From Sporobolomyces roseus (Eukaryota > Basidiomycota > Microbotryomycetes > Sporidiobolales > Sporidiobolaceae), in contig JADILM010000009.1 of NCBI GenBank assembly GCA_016617785.1, positions 1 to 64,000 on the forward strand: 64,000 bases of DNA, given 5' to 3'. The translations under genes were made by a program, and so were the position numbers. The notes below the pieces were generated by a model. The model saw nothing but the letters and a program-made list of their open reading frames with translations. It did no database searches and was not told the DNA's origin. This document shows positions 50,277-61,672 of this stretch, piece by piece (positions within the stretch are counted from its first letter, which is position 1; each line of letters begins with the position of its first letter).

Positions 50277-51798
50277 TCAATCCTGCATCCACTTCTTATA
50301 CTCTGCTAGCCCACTCACTTCCTTCCACAAGTTCGCCATACCTTTCACATCTCTTTGTTGCTCCAATTTATCGACCGATTCCAACGCCCATCTACCAACC
50401 TCCCGGATCGCATGCGACATGCCTGACATAGCAGCAGGATCTCGATCGGGTTGATTCTGGGACTTCCCAGCATAGTGAGCTTCTCCTCCTCCTTCTGGCC
50501 ATGAAACGTGAACTTGACAATTGACGCTCCTTTTCAAGATCTCCAAATCCTTCGTGAAGAATCCTTGATAGTGATGAATGTGGAGCGATTTGAGGGTGAC
50601 TCGATATCGATCGAGCGTCTCGACGAACGAAGGAACGATTTCTGCCTTTGTTGCCATCTCGTTGAGGTCGAAACGTCTCTGAAAACCTAGTTCGAGCACC
50701 TCTAAGGTTGGCATAATTTTGTCGACAAGGAAATCCGTGAAGGCGTCGAGGCGAGGGAGTTCGAGGAGTTCGAGGTGGACGATTCGAGGGAAAATGAGAG
50801 GTGCAAGCGGTACGTTTGGCGTATGGAGACCGGAAAGACGTAGATGACGGAGGGAAGGAAAAGACGAGGCGAATCGAACGAGGGAGGTGTCGGGAGAGGT
50901 GATTTCGGGGTGCCTATCGATCGACGCCGAGAATGAAAGAAAGGTAAGAGTAGGTCGAAAGAGGTAATTTAGGGATAGAGAATCAGGATGGCATAGCTGG
51001 TAGGCTGGAAGATTAGATTCAAGCTGAAAGTTGAGAGTGAGAGCCTCGAGGGATGGGCACAGGGCGAGTTGCTTAGAGAAAGTGGACTCCGAGCCGTCAT
51101 AATCGTCCGAACCGAGGAGTCGGAAGGCCTTGTCCGAGTTGGTTGTAGCAGTCAAACAGTGAATATCTGATGAATTGGCGAACACGATGTCCTCGTAATT
51201 GGCACCGTACGAGAGCTTTACATCCCATTCCGTAATTTTGCGAGTGATTTGAGCGAGCTTCGATACCATCATTGAGATTGACTCGGTGCGGGATGCCTCC
51301 GCAAGATCTGCTGTCAAGCGTTGGAAGAAAACGGCATTGGATACGATGAGACGGCGGAGATTCGGAAGGTGAGGAAGAATATATAGGATGATGAGGGAAA
51401 GGTTTTCGTCCGAAGGGAGGCGATTGATCGTGAAGGTCGTAATGAAGTTCATTGAGGGACTGTTCAAGATATGAAGTTCGAAGATTCTATCTTTGGCTTT
51501 CGATGCGCGTAGAGTCTGAAGTGAGAAGCAACGGAGGCAGAAGAAAGCGAACATCAGCTGAATTTTGCAAGAGTCTACGAGAGTGAAGGATACGCACTGT
51601 CATGACATAAGGCAAAGCTAGCTGTCTGCATTCCTTGTTGACCCTAGAGAATGAAGCCAAACTTCTTCCATAATGATCCAAGGCGCGAAACGCTCGCCTT
51701 CCTACAATCTCTTCGCGACTGTGGTAGCTCACGTCTGCCTGCTCTATGCATCCGATAATCATTCGCTTCAACTCGGTCGGGAGCTGGTTGTAGCTCAT
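50277..51798 (-). CDS. F-box-like/LRR protein, family member G
   Basis: Exon 1 (51798-51598) encodes MSYNQLPTELKRMIIGCIEQ and FSRVNKECRQLALPYVMT. The intron with a GTGCGT donor is at the family position. Exon 2 (51515-50277) starts TLRASKAKDRIFE and has ILPHLPNLRRLIVS, KITEWDVKL, LRR-like units (LEALTLNF, LRHLRLSG, IVHLELLE, LEVLELGF) and the terminal helix VGRWALESVDKLEQQRD...YKKWMQD. No lesion seen. It is the first of three leftward members facing the three rightward members D, E and F. Confidence 0.77.
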
Positions 51799-51940
51799 GA
51801 TCTACCAAGGAAGGAGAAACGAAGTGAGCGAATTTTGAGAATTCGAAAGGGAAGTGAACAAACCTCGACTGATTGCGTACGTTCGAGAAGCGTTCGAGTG
51901 TATGGAAAATCTTGACGGTCTATTTGCAGCAACGCAAGGT

Positions 51941-52315
51941 TCAGTCAGCTCGTTGTTGTGGAGAAAGATCAAGGTTGTTGAGTGGATTTCGAAACAGCGA
52001 GGGCAGCTGTTCAGGACCCGTGAATACCTCGGCGCGTATCTTATGAAGAGCCTGAATGGTCCCAGCTAGCAACAACAATCTTCTCCCTTGTTGTTGACGC
52101 TCAGTCGCTCCTCCAACTTTTCCCCCGAACTTTGATTCGTGATTTCTGCTGTTTGACTTACCTTGAGGGATTCTTCTGAGTGTGGCCAGCAACACTAGAG
52201 CTAGTCTTCTATGGTAGATCAAGTCGACGTCGTTCTGGGCAAGTTGAGGTGAAAGTGGAAATTGGTAGGAGAACAAGAAACAGCGGCGAAACTTCGCACA
52301 ATTATCGTTGAGCAC
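51941..52315 (-). CDS. Small hypothetical ORF
   Basis: A 124-codon minus-strand frame between G and H. The segment QLAQNDVDLIYHRRLALVLL is helical, followed by a perfect GTAAGT donor after RRIPQ and a candidate CAAG acceptor before RRLLLLAGTIQALHKIRAE. Splicing keeps the frame. It ends SLFRNPLNNLDLSPQQRAD. The ORF's own first codon (TTG or similar) is unlikely, so the true 5' end is unknown. No domain recognised. It could be a real small gene or a remnant. Confidence 0.3.
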   Translation of the reverse strand: MLNDNCAKFRRCFLFSYQFPLSPQLAQNDVDLIYHRRLALVLLATLRRIPQGKSNSRNHESKFGGKVGGATERQQQGRRLLLLAGTIQALHKIRAEVFTGPEQLPSLFRNPLNNLDLSPQQRAD

Positions 52316-52489
52316 CCTCTCTCATTCGTATCGCATGGAAGGAAACGGAACGATTCTCATCTGCATGCCGATGCAAAAGCATTTTCTGTTATTCCTCGGA
52401 TTCCAATTTCGCAAAGTCTTCCTCGGTAAGATCCATCTACTTTAATCGTTCCAACCTTTGCCGCCTCATCAATCCTATACCCTAGCTGA

Positions 52490-54560
52490 CCTCACAATTA
52501 CTTCAGCGACTTCTTCATACATCCAAGTAGTCCCTCAAATCCCTGACCTTGCTCAACGCATCGACCAAACTTTTCATCCCGTTCAAATCGCCCTCATTCT
52601 CGATCACTTCCGCTTCCTTCACAACCCATTCACTCGTCTCTCGAATACTCCCACCGAGCACATCCAATAGCGTTGAGCTCGAGGGAAGCTCGAGGGAAGT
52701 TCGTCGTCGTCCGGATCGAGGACTTGACGTTCGGATAAAGCTCGTGTTTCGGCTGCTCCGAGACGCCAGGTCGTTTCGACGATGATCGAAGTGCGGGAGA
52801 GGAATGAACTCAAGTAGTCGAGATCATCTTGATAGAGACCGACAGAGGAATCGAGGGTGAAATGTCGCAAAGTCTTCGAGCAGGCTAGGATCTCGTCGAC
52901 TATATTTTGAAGGGTGGACGGCGATTGATGAGCCTCTCGTGCGATGGCGTCGGAGGAGTCGGGGAATGTGATATCGATTCGACGGATGAGAGGTAGTCTC
53001 AGAGCGTTCAAAACGTCCTCGACCGATTCAAGGTCTTCGACGATGAGCTCGAGGTGCTGGAGTTGCGGCATCCTACATCTGAGGACACCAGTTGGAGTAG
53101 AGATGGCGAAGGGGCCTTCGAGATGAAGATGCGTGAGATGTTGAAACTCTCCTGCGAATTGGAGAGCTGAAATGTCGATGTAGGCCGATGTTCCCTTCCC
53201 GACGGAGAGAGAAAGAGAAGTGAGGGTGTGATAACAGGGATAGCGAGCAGAGATGACGAGAGGATGGACGAAGGGTAGCGTAACTTGTGGAGAAGTGGGA
53301 CTTGCACGAGATACGATCTTGAGAGTCTCGAGGCAAGAGCAATTGATGAGGAGAGTTGCGAGAGATGAATCGGCAGTTTCGAAGATGCAGCTTTGATTCT
53401 GAAGGCTTGGTCGTATTGTAAGAGATCTCATAGTCGACGGGCTGGAGAGAACGAGAGAAGCGAGGTCGATTTTCGGCGTGATTTCGACATCCCATTCTGT
53501 AATCTGCTTCTTGACGAATTCAGCGAATGTGCGAATAACGAAAGGTTGTCGATCCCATCGAGGCTCGACACGTCCTGTGTTGACTGGCGATAAGATTGCG
53601 AGCGGTCGATAATGGGGAACATGAATTCGACGAAGGTTCGGGAGATGAGGTAGGATGTACTGGACGATGGTCGAGAGAGAGTCGAGAGAAGTGTGTTGTT
53701 CGATTCGGAAAGTAGTGATGAGCTCTGCGAGGGGAGTGCCTAGAATGGAACTTTCGAAGATCGGATCTTGCGCTTTCGAAGCTTTGAGCGTCTACATTCG
53801 TAACAGAAGGGTCATCAGTCAGCCTTATGTATGATCTCGTCGTCGGAGAAGTCCGAGATGGTACTGACTGTGATCAAGTAGCGTAGCGAGAGCTCTCTAC
53901 ACTCTTTGTTGACTTTCGAGAAAGCATCGATGCCTTTTACTTTCCAATTCTTGACGGTTGAGCTCCCTGATGCTCTGATCTCAACTTGACGTTTGCGCCA
54001 TTTCGTGTCCATTTCGTGAGTGTGGGAGACTACGAGTTGCTTGATTTCGGTGGGAAGAGAATTAAACGACATATCGAGATTCGAGAGGAGTGGTGAAAAG
54101 GACGAGGAAAGCGGCAGAGTAGCTCTAAGACAGTCTCAAATTTGCGATGGTTCTGTTCAATCAAGAAGAGCGCATCGTCAGCGAGCTGCATACCATCTCG
54201 AGATTAAGATGAACTGATGAGGGAGGAGAACAGCGACAGCCACTCCTGATAGCACGCTGACTAGCTTAGCATGTCTTCAGAGTATGAGCCATCCTGCCGT
54301 GCCAGCCTTGTGCGTCTCCAGCTAGTACTCGTTGATATTTCGCTCTTCCAACTTTCCCCCTTTCTAACCGAATCTGAAGAAAGCGAACTCACTTGGACAG
54401 GTCGAGACCACTTGGAGTGTGATCACAATAGCTGAATGCTTGTTCGAGCGAGATCTGAGGCGACCGGAGCAAAGTCGAGGTGAGAAGCACTTTTTGGTGA
54501 GAGTCAAGCAGATTTCGCAAGTCAATTTTCGCAAGTCGTTCTCGCCAAAGTTCGAGTAAT
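52490..54560. repeat. Right arm of second inverted repeat (gene H and flank)
   Basis: Reverse-complement copy of 43640-45720. It includes gene H, the leader and about 500 bp of upstream flank up to the GAACAAGCATTCAGCTATTG-like sequence (seen at 43777 and, reversed, near 54420-54440). The copies differ by scattered substitutions and one 11-bp duplication in H. Confidence 0.85.
52515..54072 (-). pseudogene. F-box-like/LRR protein, family member H, broken copy of F
   Basis: From the ATG at 54072 the sequence follows gene F almost residue by residue: MSFNSLPTEIKQLVVSHTHE, the family intron, ILPHLPNLRRIHVP, QITEWDVEI, and LTHLHLEGPFAIS. Near the end, CTCGAGGGAAG (plus strand) is directly duplicated at 52678-52688 and 52689-52699. 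This adds 11 bp, shifts the frame and gives a premature stop at 52619. With one unit ignored, the frame of F resumes and reaches its TGA at 52515-52517. The loss removes only the C-terminal helix, so a shortened product may still be made. Sequence identity to F points to recent duplication. Confidence 0.8.
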
Positions 54561-54713
54561 CCGGGACGAAGAAACAACAAGAAGACATGTCAGGGAACAA
54601 ACGGCAAACACTTTCGAAAGGACATATTTCAAGCGTCTCGAATCTATACAATGCAGAACTCGTCTCGACATTTCGTTTCGTTTGACTGTCAAAGCTACAA
54701 CCTCCCTCGCCTA
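54270..54713. other. Upstream flank of H and 3' flank of I
   Basis: Part is the inverted-repeat flank. An exon-like piece (SPQISLEQAFSYCDHTPSGL frame, ending at a GTGAGT-like donor) occurs in both arms (also 43740-43830) but I could not connect it to other exons. No gene supported. Confidence 0.3.
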
Positions 54714-56236
54714 TCAGAAGGAGCAATCTTCCAACCATTCCTTGTGCTCCCTCACTCCTCCTAATTCGTCCCATAAACCTTTGATTCCGCTCAGGTTTCC
54801 CTCCTTCTCAAGTCTTTTAGCTTCCTTCTTCGTCCATCTTCCCAATTGTCGTGCAGCGTTCGCAAGTGACTCGACAAGTTCATCTTCTTCAGGTGAATCC
54901 CAACCCAAGATTGCTTCGGGATCATCCATCATCTTTGCCTCGGCGGATCCTTCACTCCAGTGATTATAGTAGACGGGAAGATCTAGCAGAGACACAAAGT
55001 TTGCTTGATCTTGTGAAAGCATTCCGACAGTATCGTGAAGGTGGAACTCGCGGAGAGTACGCTTGAAATCGGTGATCGATTCCGCGACGTTCTCGAGAGT
55101 TTCCGAATCTTGAAAAACGTCTTTTGCCATTCGGTTACCTTCGAGGAGGTGAACGTCGAGTACTTCGAGTCGAGGAAGCGATAAGGGGCTGAGAAGGATT
55201 TGAATGTAGTAAAACTCGGCCAGTTCGATTTCGAGACGAAGGAGGTTCGGAAGCTCGATGCTGCTCCCCGGGAAAGTCGGATGCAGGCATGTCGAGAGGC
55301 GAAGTTGACGCAGCGACTGAAACAGTTTGATGAGGTCGAAAACGGATTCGTCTAGAAATGAGGGAGGAGTGAGATCAGACGAGACGGTGATATCTAGTGA
55401 AGTGAGTGTCGATGCAAAGAGGAAGGGGAAAGCGACATTGTTAGGGTGAATGACGGGTGTGCTGCGGGTCGTTTTGGGTATACGGAGGACGAGGGTTTCG
55501 AGGGAAGAACAAGAAGCGAGGCCGGGAAGGAAGGAACTTTCGTCAGATTCGAAAGGATTGCTTGGACGATAATTGCTTGAACGAAGTGCGAGAGAGCGAA
55601 TTACTTGAGTTTGCGAGAAGATGAATTCAGGTAGCCAGGTTGCGCTTGACAGCGGAACGTCCCATTCAGTGATTCGATCGGCGAGTTTGAGAAACGCTTT
55701 GAGAACATGAGGCTTTCGATCCCAGGGTTTCGCGCTTGACGACACTGATGCTAGAATCGTAAGATCGACGTTGTTCTTGGCGACGAGACGGTGCAAGTTT
55801 GGTAAACGAGGGAGAATGTGAAGGATTGCGAAGGAAAGGGAGTCGAAGTCGGCCGCGTCAATTTCGAAAGTCGTGATCGCGTTCACCGCTTGAGATTCTA
55901 AGATGCATGTTTCGAAGACCGGATACTTCACTCTGCTGTTTCGGAGAACCTGATCCACCAAAGAGATGCAAAAAAAGTCAACTTCCTCGTGGATTTGACA
56001 GATTCAAAAAAGCTTGAACAATTTACAGCCATCAAGTAGGGTATAGCCAATTCTCGACATCCTTTACTGACCAGCGAGAGGGCTTCCAACGATCTCCCCT
56101 TGACCTTGTTCTCTTCTGTGTGTTTCCCTCTCTTGACCAACTTTGAGCGATACTGACGGTACTTGAGGTCTGCTCGATATGCCTGATCGACTATCAAAGC
56201 GTGTACTTCTGTTGGAAGAGACTCGAAACTCGTCAT
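54714..56236 (-). CDS. F-box-like/LRR protein, family member I
   Basis: Exon 1 (56236-56027) encodes MTSFESLPTEVHALIVDQAY and ALSLVSKGCRELAIPYLMA. The intron (donor GTAAAT) is at the family position. Exon 2 (55949-54714) starts VLRNSRVKYPVFETCIL and has ILPRLPNLHRLVAK, RITEWDVPL, LRR-like units (LETLVLRI, LTSLDITV, LRQLRLST, LEVLDVHL) and the terminal helix LGRWTKKEAKRLEKEGNLSG...HKEWLEDCSF. No lesion. Divergent with the MYND gene at 56475. Confidence 0.77.
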
Positions 56237-56474
56237 TTGTCTTTTGGTCGAGAGGGAAGTGAAGGGAAGAAGCGAAAGAGACGAACTCGCTCTTCTCACC
56301 TTGACCTGCTACTCGGACTACCTCTAGCGCGGGCTCCATTGCTCCAGAAGATCTCAATACACGCCCCGCTCAACCAGAACACGCTCTACGCGAAGAAACA
56401 GACTTCCTCTCTCTCATTTTCCCCATCTTCCCTTCCTCCCTTCTCCCCACTCTCTCACCCTTTCCTCCAGCTCC
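56237..56474. promoter_or_regulatory. Divergent promoter between gene I and MYND gene 1
   Basis: 238 bp between two start codons pointing away from each other. The plus-strand side ends in a CT-rich leader (56405-56470). No named element recognised. Confidence 0.4.
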
Positions 56475-58927
56475 ATGGGTCGCTCAAAAGGCAAGAAGCC
56501 CGAGGCACCAGCGATATCAACCATCTCAGACGACCTCCAGTCTTTCCAGGAAGCAGCGAGAATAGGGAATCAAATTCATTCTCAACAAGGAGGGTTCTCG
56601 TACGCTGAAGAGTTTGCGAAAGCGATCAATGGATCTCGGACTCCTGATACGGAGGATCTGGATGGGGATGGGGAGTGGGCGACTTCAGAGGATTATTGGA
56701 ATGCCGGAGATTGGAAGAAATGTGAGTATCGCTCTCTCGCTTCAGCTGCTCTCTGAGGAGAGAGATAGCTAAGGCGGAAGATAACGTCACAGGGAACGAA
56801 GCGGAGGAACGAGAGATGGAGATGTTGCAGGGTTTTCCTGCTGTTACCGCGAAAGATTGGAATCAACATCTTCGATACCTCGTATGCTCCTTTCTCTTCT
56901 CCCTTATCTCGCAGTATACCTCTGACAGTCCTTACTCATCCAGGATGAACCTACCTACGCTGCCGTCCTGCTCAAGAATGAAGAAGTAGCTCGAACTCAC
57001 GCAGAAATCGGTCGACAAATGCTTCATGAATCGAAGAAGCTGTATGAGTTTGGCGATAAATGGCGAGGCTTATCGGTGGGAGAGAGATGTCGCTACGTCA
57101 TTGGTGGTCTGCAGCACGCGACTCTGATCACGGGAGGTTGGCAAGCTTGTGTTCGAGTTTCGTGAGTTCCCCTCATTGTCCCTCATTGTCTTTCTCCAAC
57201 TTCAGCTCATCGTCTTCCTCCGAATAGAACTCCAGACCTCACGATCTCGTCGATGGCTGAGAACCCCGATGGATTCATTAAGCTCCTCCGCCATATGATC
57301 CAATCCTACCTCAATCATCCAGATCAAGATGGTTACGACGAATGGATTGATCCGACCGGAACCTTTGATCGATTCTACGCTATTCAACGCACGACGAAGG
57401 CCGAAGTACCACTCCATCGAGCGATCAGGAACATGCAAGCGGCAGTGAACGGCGATAGGCAAACCTACATCTGTCGATTCGTTTTCGGTGTACTGTACAA
57501 AATGGTGAGTAGCAGTTCCGTTACCTCTTCAGCTGTCTCAATCTCGACTCTCCAGTGAAGATCGATGAGCGCTCTCCCTGATACCTCCCTTTCTCGAATT
57601 ACAGAACATGGTCGAACCGAAACAGTATCGAATCCCCACTATCGATCTCCCTCGTCTCCCGCTCACTCGCAACCTCGTTCGAGGCGTCAATCCATCCGGA
57701 GCTCGAATCGACGATCGAAATCTCGACATGCTCGATGTCGAAGGGAAACGAACTCAGAAAGATATCGATTACGAGATTGAGGTTACTCGAAAGTTGGAAG
57801 CTGGTCAGGTACCAATGTGTGCTGCTTGTTATCGGGTTAGAGATGAGGTGAAAGAGCTAGTCGAAACGGATCAACAGATGCAGCATTGTTCGAGATGGTG
57901 AGTTTCTTTCTTACCTTCTTCCTGCAGTTTCTCGAGCTGATTCGAGTCCTCCTACTCTCTTGTGCAGTCTCAAAGTCGATAGGCGAATTCCCTACTGTTC
58001 AGCATCCTGTCAATCGCTCGACTGGCCACGACACAAACGAGAAGTTCACTGCGGCAAGATCCTCTCCAAGATTCTCTCGCCCCCTCTCTTCTCTCCTCCT
58101 TCTTCCACTCCCCTCCCGACTCTCGCCTATCAATATCAACTCCACTCTCTCCCTCGTCCCGCCCATCCCGATTACACCCTCCGTTTCACTCTAGCCGGAG
58201 GAACCGACGTGCAGAAGATCAATATCTCTCATAACGATATTCTCAGACAGATGGACTCTGCTCAAAGAGTTCGAACGTTCGAATCGGTGGTGTTTATCGC
58301 GGAATCGCTACTTCATAGTAGGATGTCGGGGACTTGGGGAGTGAGGATTCGCCGAGCTCTCATCAGACAGTTGAGCGAGGAACTCGGGGTCGATGCGCAG
58401 GAGCTGGCGAATGAATGTGGTGTCGTACTTGAGGAGGAGGAGGAGAAGGGAGAGAAGGGGAAGAGTGGAAAGGGTGAAGCGAAGGAAACGAAGGAAACGA
58501 AGGGTAAGGAAACAAAGGACATCGAGACGAACGAGGAGGAGAGCCTCAAGTCGACATCGGCATCGGCGCCTCTCGACGCTGCGGCGGAAGCGAGGAGGAA
58601 GAAGAACAAGAAGAAGCGAGAAGCGAAGAAGCGACAGAAAGCGGCAGCGAAACTCGATGACGATTACTGGTCCGACGATCTCGAAGAAGACTCTGACGAC
58701 CCTGATCGCTTCGAATGCAACTGTGGGATCGATCACGGTGATGGACCGGGCGGGATGAGAGAATACACGAAATGGTTACCCAAGGTATGTTTTTCGAGAT
58801 CGCTTCTCCTGGACAAATCTGATCAGTCGAATATCGATGATCATAGAACAAGGATGCGACTCTGGAAGATCTGATCCAAGGAATGAGCGACTATACGAAG
58901 TTTGCGTTCGCGAATCCCCTCAAATAG
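56475..58927 (+). CDS. MYND-type zinc-finger protein 1
   Basis: Seven exons (56475-56721, 56793-56881, 56944-57161, 57228-57504, 57605-57897, 57968-58784, 58847-58927) join in frame to about 673 residues. The N-terminus is basic (MGRSKGKKPEAPA). The MYND finger is seen as CAACYRV...HCSRC-LK then PYCSASCQSLDWPRHKREVHC, with the Cys/His pattern complete across the exon 5/6 junction. MYND fingers bind proline-rich partners and occur in chromatin and signalling proteins. Here there is no SET domain, so a methyltransferase role is not indicated. C-terminal half: an acidic/Lys-rich low-complexity tract (58430-58640) and a Cys-containing FECNCGIDHGDG. Tail to tail with a related gene at 59207-61407. 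Confidence 0.8.
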
Positions 58928-59206
58928 TTAATTCACTTCGCAGAGTCTGCCCTTCTGTTGTATCCTCCTTCTTATCGAGTCTCGTGTTACTATCACTCTC
59001 GCAAGCTTTTCCTCAACATCCGAGGTGAGAATACCCGAGACGAGCGTCGGAGAGGCATCGAGATTGCGAGGAGAGCTGATTCACTTCGTTCTGCGGATTC
59101 TGTGAATCTGCGACAGTCGTAAAACTCTCGAGACGAAGCTATCGACCTTCCGATCAAGTAAAGCATATAGTATTTCTTCATCGACAACAAGCGTAAATGT
59201 TCGTAA

Positions 59207-61407
59207 CTAGCAAATTTCATCATAAAATCCCTCGAGGTCGTTCAACAAATTCCACATCCATTGCCTTTCGAGATCCAATCCACTTGAAGCCATCTGGACC
59301 ACCTCGTCCCATTCGATGACCTTATCAAAGTCTTCCCAAACTTGCACCAAGACGGCTTTGAGCTGTTCAGTTGAATCGTCGAACAACGATGCGAGTAATC
59401 CGATGAGCTTGTCCAAATTATCAGGAGAAGGTGGAGTGTTGGTGACAGCATCCAGGAGGTAAGACTTGAGAAGATGGAATGGGCGGAGAACTTGATATCC
59501 TTCGTAGTAGATGCGTCGATGAGTAGCCACTTCCTCTTCTGCGCCCTTTTCGTCAGCCGTCTGACCCTCAACATCGTCTTCTTTGATCAGGTCCATCTCG
59601 CGAATGAGCGGAGAGAGTCGATAGGTCGAGCGAACGATGTAAATCAACTCCTTTGACGAAGTTGAGGAATCGATTTCTGACTGGTTCTTCTCAGCTTTGA
59701 GAGCGCTCTGATTGATCTCGTAGACCATCCACTGTAGGAAGAGGGAGAGAGGCCTAGATGGACGAGGTGTCGTAGCGACATTGGTCGACCATTCGCTGAC
59801 GGGTTTTCCGCATACTTCTCGATGAGCACCTTCCTTGAAGTCTGCTACTTGACAGTCTCGACTGCAGTAAGAATATCTTCTCGGTGGCGAGAGCGCTAGG
59901 CTGCAGTGGAAAAAGTACAGTTCTCAGCGATCTTTGTAGCCGGGAAGAGAAACGAATTTGGAAAGCTTACCATTTCGAACAGTAGAGGAACCGAAGTAGC
60001 TCGCCGCAATCTGAAAGTTTCCTTTGGCAGCATTCACAGACTTCGTCTTCGTCTTTAATGGTGTGTCGATTCTCCAAACAGGGTGCGCAAGCGCATTTAG
60101 CTTTCTCTGCGATGTTGGTCCTTCTCTTATTCTTGACTTGAAGTTTCTGATTCCCAGGTGACGAAGGAGTTCGGACCTTGAGGAGTAAAGCGCCAAACTC
60201 GTGTTGTTGAGGTCCTCGTATTCCGTGCGCTCCGTGACCACAATCAAGCGAACAATCGAAACACCTTCTGGAATGCATCAGCGTCTCGCTAGACGCGACA
60301 ACTGTACAGAAGGGATAAGCGTAGGGCTTACATGAATGCTCAAGATAGCATGTAGGAAGTGGGCAATGTACTCGTGACGACCTGCCCGAGTGAAAGCAAA
60401 TTAGCATAAGGTGAGGGCGGAAAGCGTAAAAATAGAATCAGCAGCTCACGATTGACCTGAATAGTTTGAGCTCCCCTCCTCGAACGCTCGATTGGAATGG
60501 CTCCACCGGTTTCGGAGTTGCGATCGATCGAGTGAGCTTTGTCGAATTCTTCGCATTCGATAGGATAGTAGTCGTTCTTGTGTGGGTGATCAATTGCTGA
60601 TTGCACGACTTGACGCATCATGACGAGTAGAGCCTTTGGGTCATCACGTGCGAAGAGAGCAACAGTGATGTCGGGACAGCTGCAAGAAGAGGCAATATGA
60701 GCACGAAACAAACGAAACGAATGAGAATTTCAGAAACTTGCTTGTATCGAGGCAGGTCCGTTCCACAAGCTGCACCATGAAGAGCCGAGTACATGAGAGC
60801 CGTTCGAATCTCAGGGTGAAGTTGTATCCATTGAAGTTCGAAGTTTCCACCATTCGCAAAGTCGTCAAAGAGCATTCCTCGAATTTCGTCGAATAGTCTC
60901 GCGATGATCCAGACAGATTCTACTTCACGAGCGACGTGTGTATCATCTAATGTTCGAGGAGACTGTATGAGCTTGTGCAGATATCACACCGCGTGAATGA
61001 AGAAACGTACCGAGAGTGAACACCGTCAAATCGAGTCGATCTGTCAACTTGTGTTTGATATCAGAGTGATACGTGATCTTCATGATATACATTTCTACTT
61101 TGTTCTCCCCTACACGCAAGCAACAGCTGATCAGCGCTATCCCTTGATCCTTAACTAGATCAAGTTGGACTTACAATCTTCTTCAGAAAGCAGTTTTTTG
61201 CATCTATCCCAATCATGGAATACCTCGGTCAAAGTGAATGGGAGCTTCAAGTCATCCCATTCTTTCTGAAGAGCTGCCTTGGTCTTGCTGTCGATGTGAG
61301 GGATTTCGGGTCGCTGTTTTGCTGGACTATCGAGAGAGTAGCCTCCTCTCGAGAAGGATTGGGCGAAGCTGTGACGATCACGATGATCTGGATTGATAGC
61401 CGTCATG
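59207..61407 (-). CDS. MYND-type zinc-finger protein 2 (middle exons uncertain)
   Basis: The start ATG at 61407 gives MTAINPDHRDRHSFAQSFSR. Exons 61407-61175, 61109-61011, 60946-60738, 60679-60450 and 60381-60332 join well, and the segment RRHEYIAHFLHAILSIH parallels ICRFVFGVLYKM of MYND protein 1. The next exon (about 60300-59970) is Cys-rich (RCFDCSLDCGHG, CACAPCLEN, VCECCQRKL). It joins by a GTAAGC...CAG intron to YCSRDCQVADFKEGAHREVCG, completing a MYND pattern. Its join to the preceding exon is one base out of phase in my model, so one exon boundary is wrong or a lesion exists. The C-terminal ~170 residues are helical and end FYDEIC at 59207. The two MYND genes probably arose by duplication. 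Confidence 0.6.
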
Positions 61408-61672
61408 ATTGTGAGGCGTTCTGTGATGAGAGAGGGAAACGAAGAGAGAGAAAGAGGCAAACTTGAGGAGGCGTGAGCTGTCCGGACTTTCCGAGTCGCC
61501 GTCCAATTTTGGCGATCTTGTCGACTGAGAGCGAGCAGGGATAAGGATTCGAGAGAGAGAAATAGAGGAAGAAGAGAGGAAGCAGAGCGTAGCCTCGAAA
61601 CACCGCTCTTAACAGTTCTCACGCTCTCGCTCACCTTGGCGAAGGGAAAGAACCTGCTTTCCACTCCAGCAT

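Noticed and set aside
58393..58758. Arg-rich 121-codon frame
   Set aside because: Out-of-frame shadow of the Lys/Glu-rich part of MYND protein 1.
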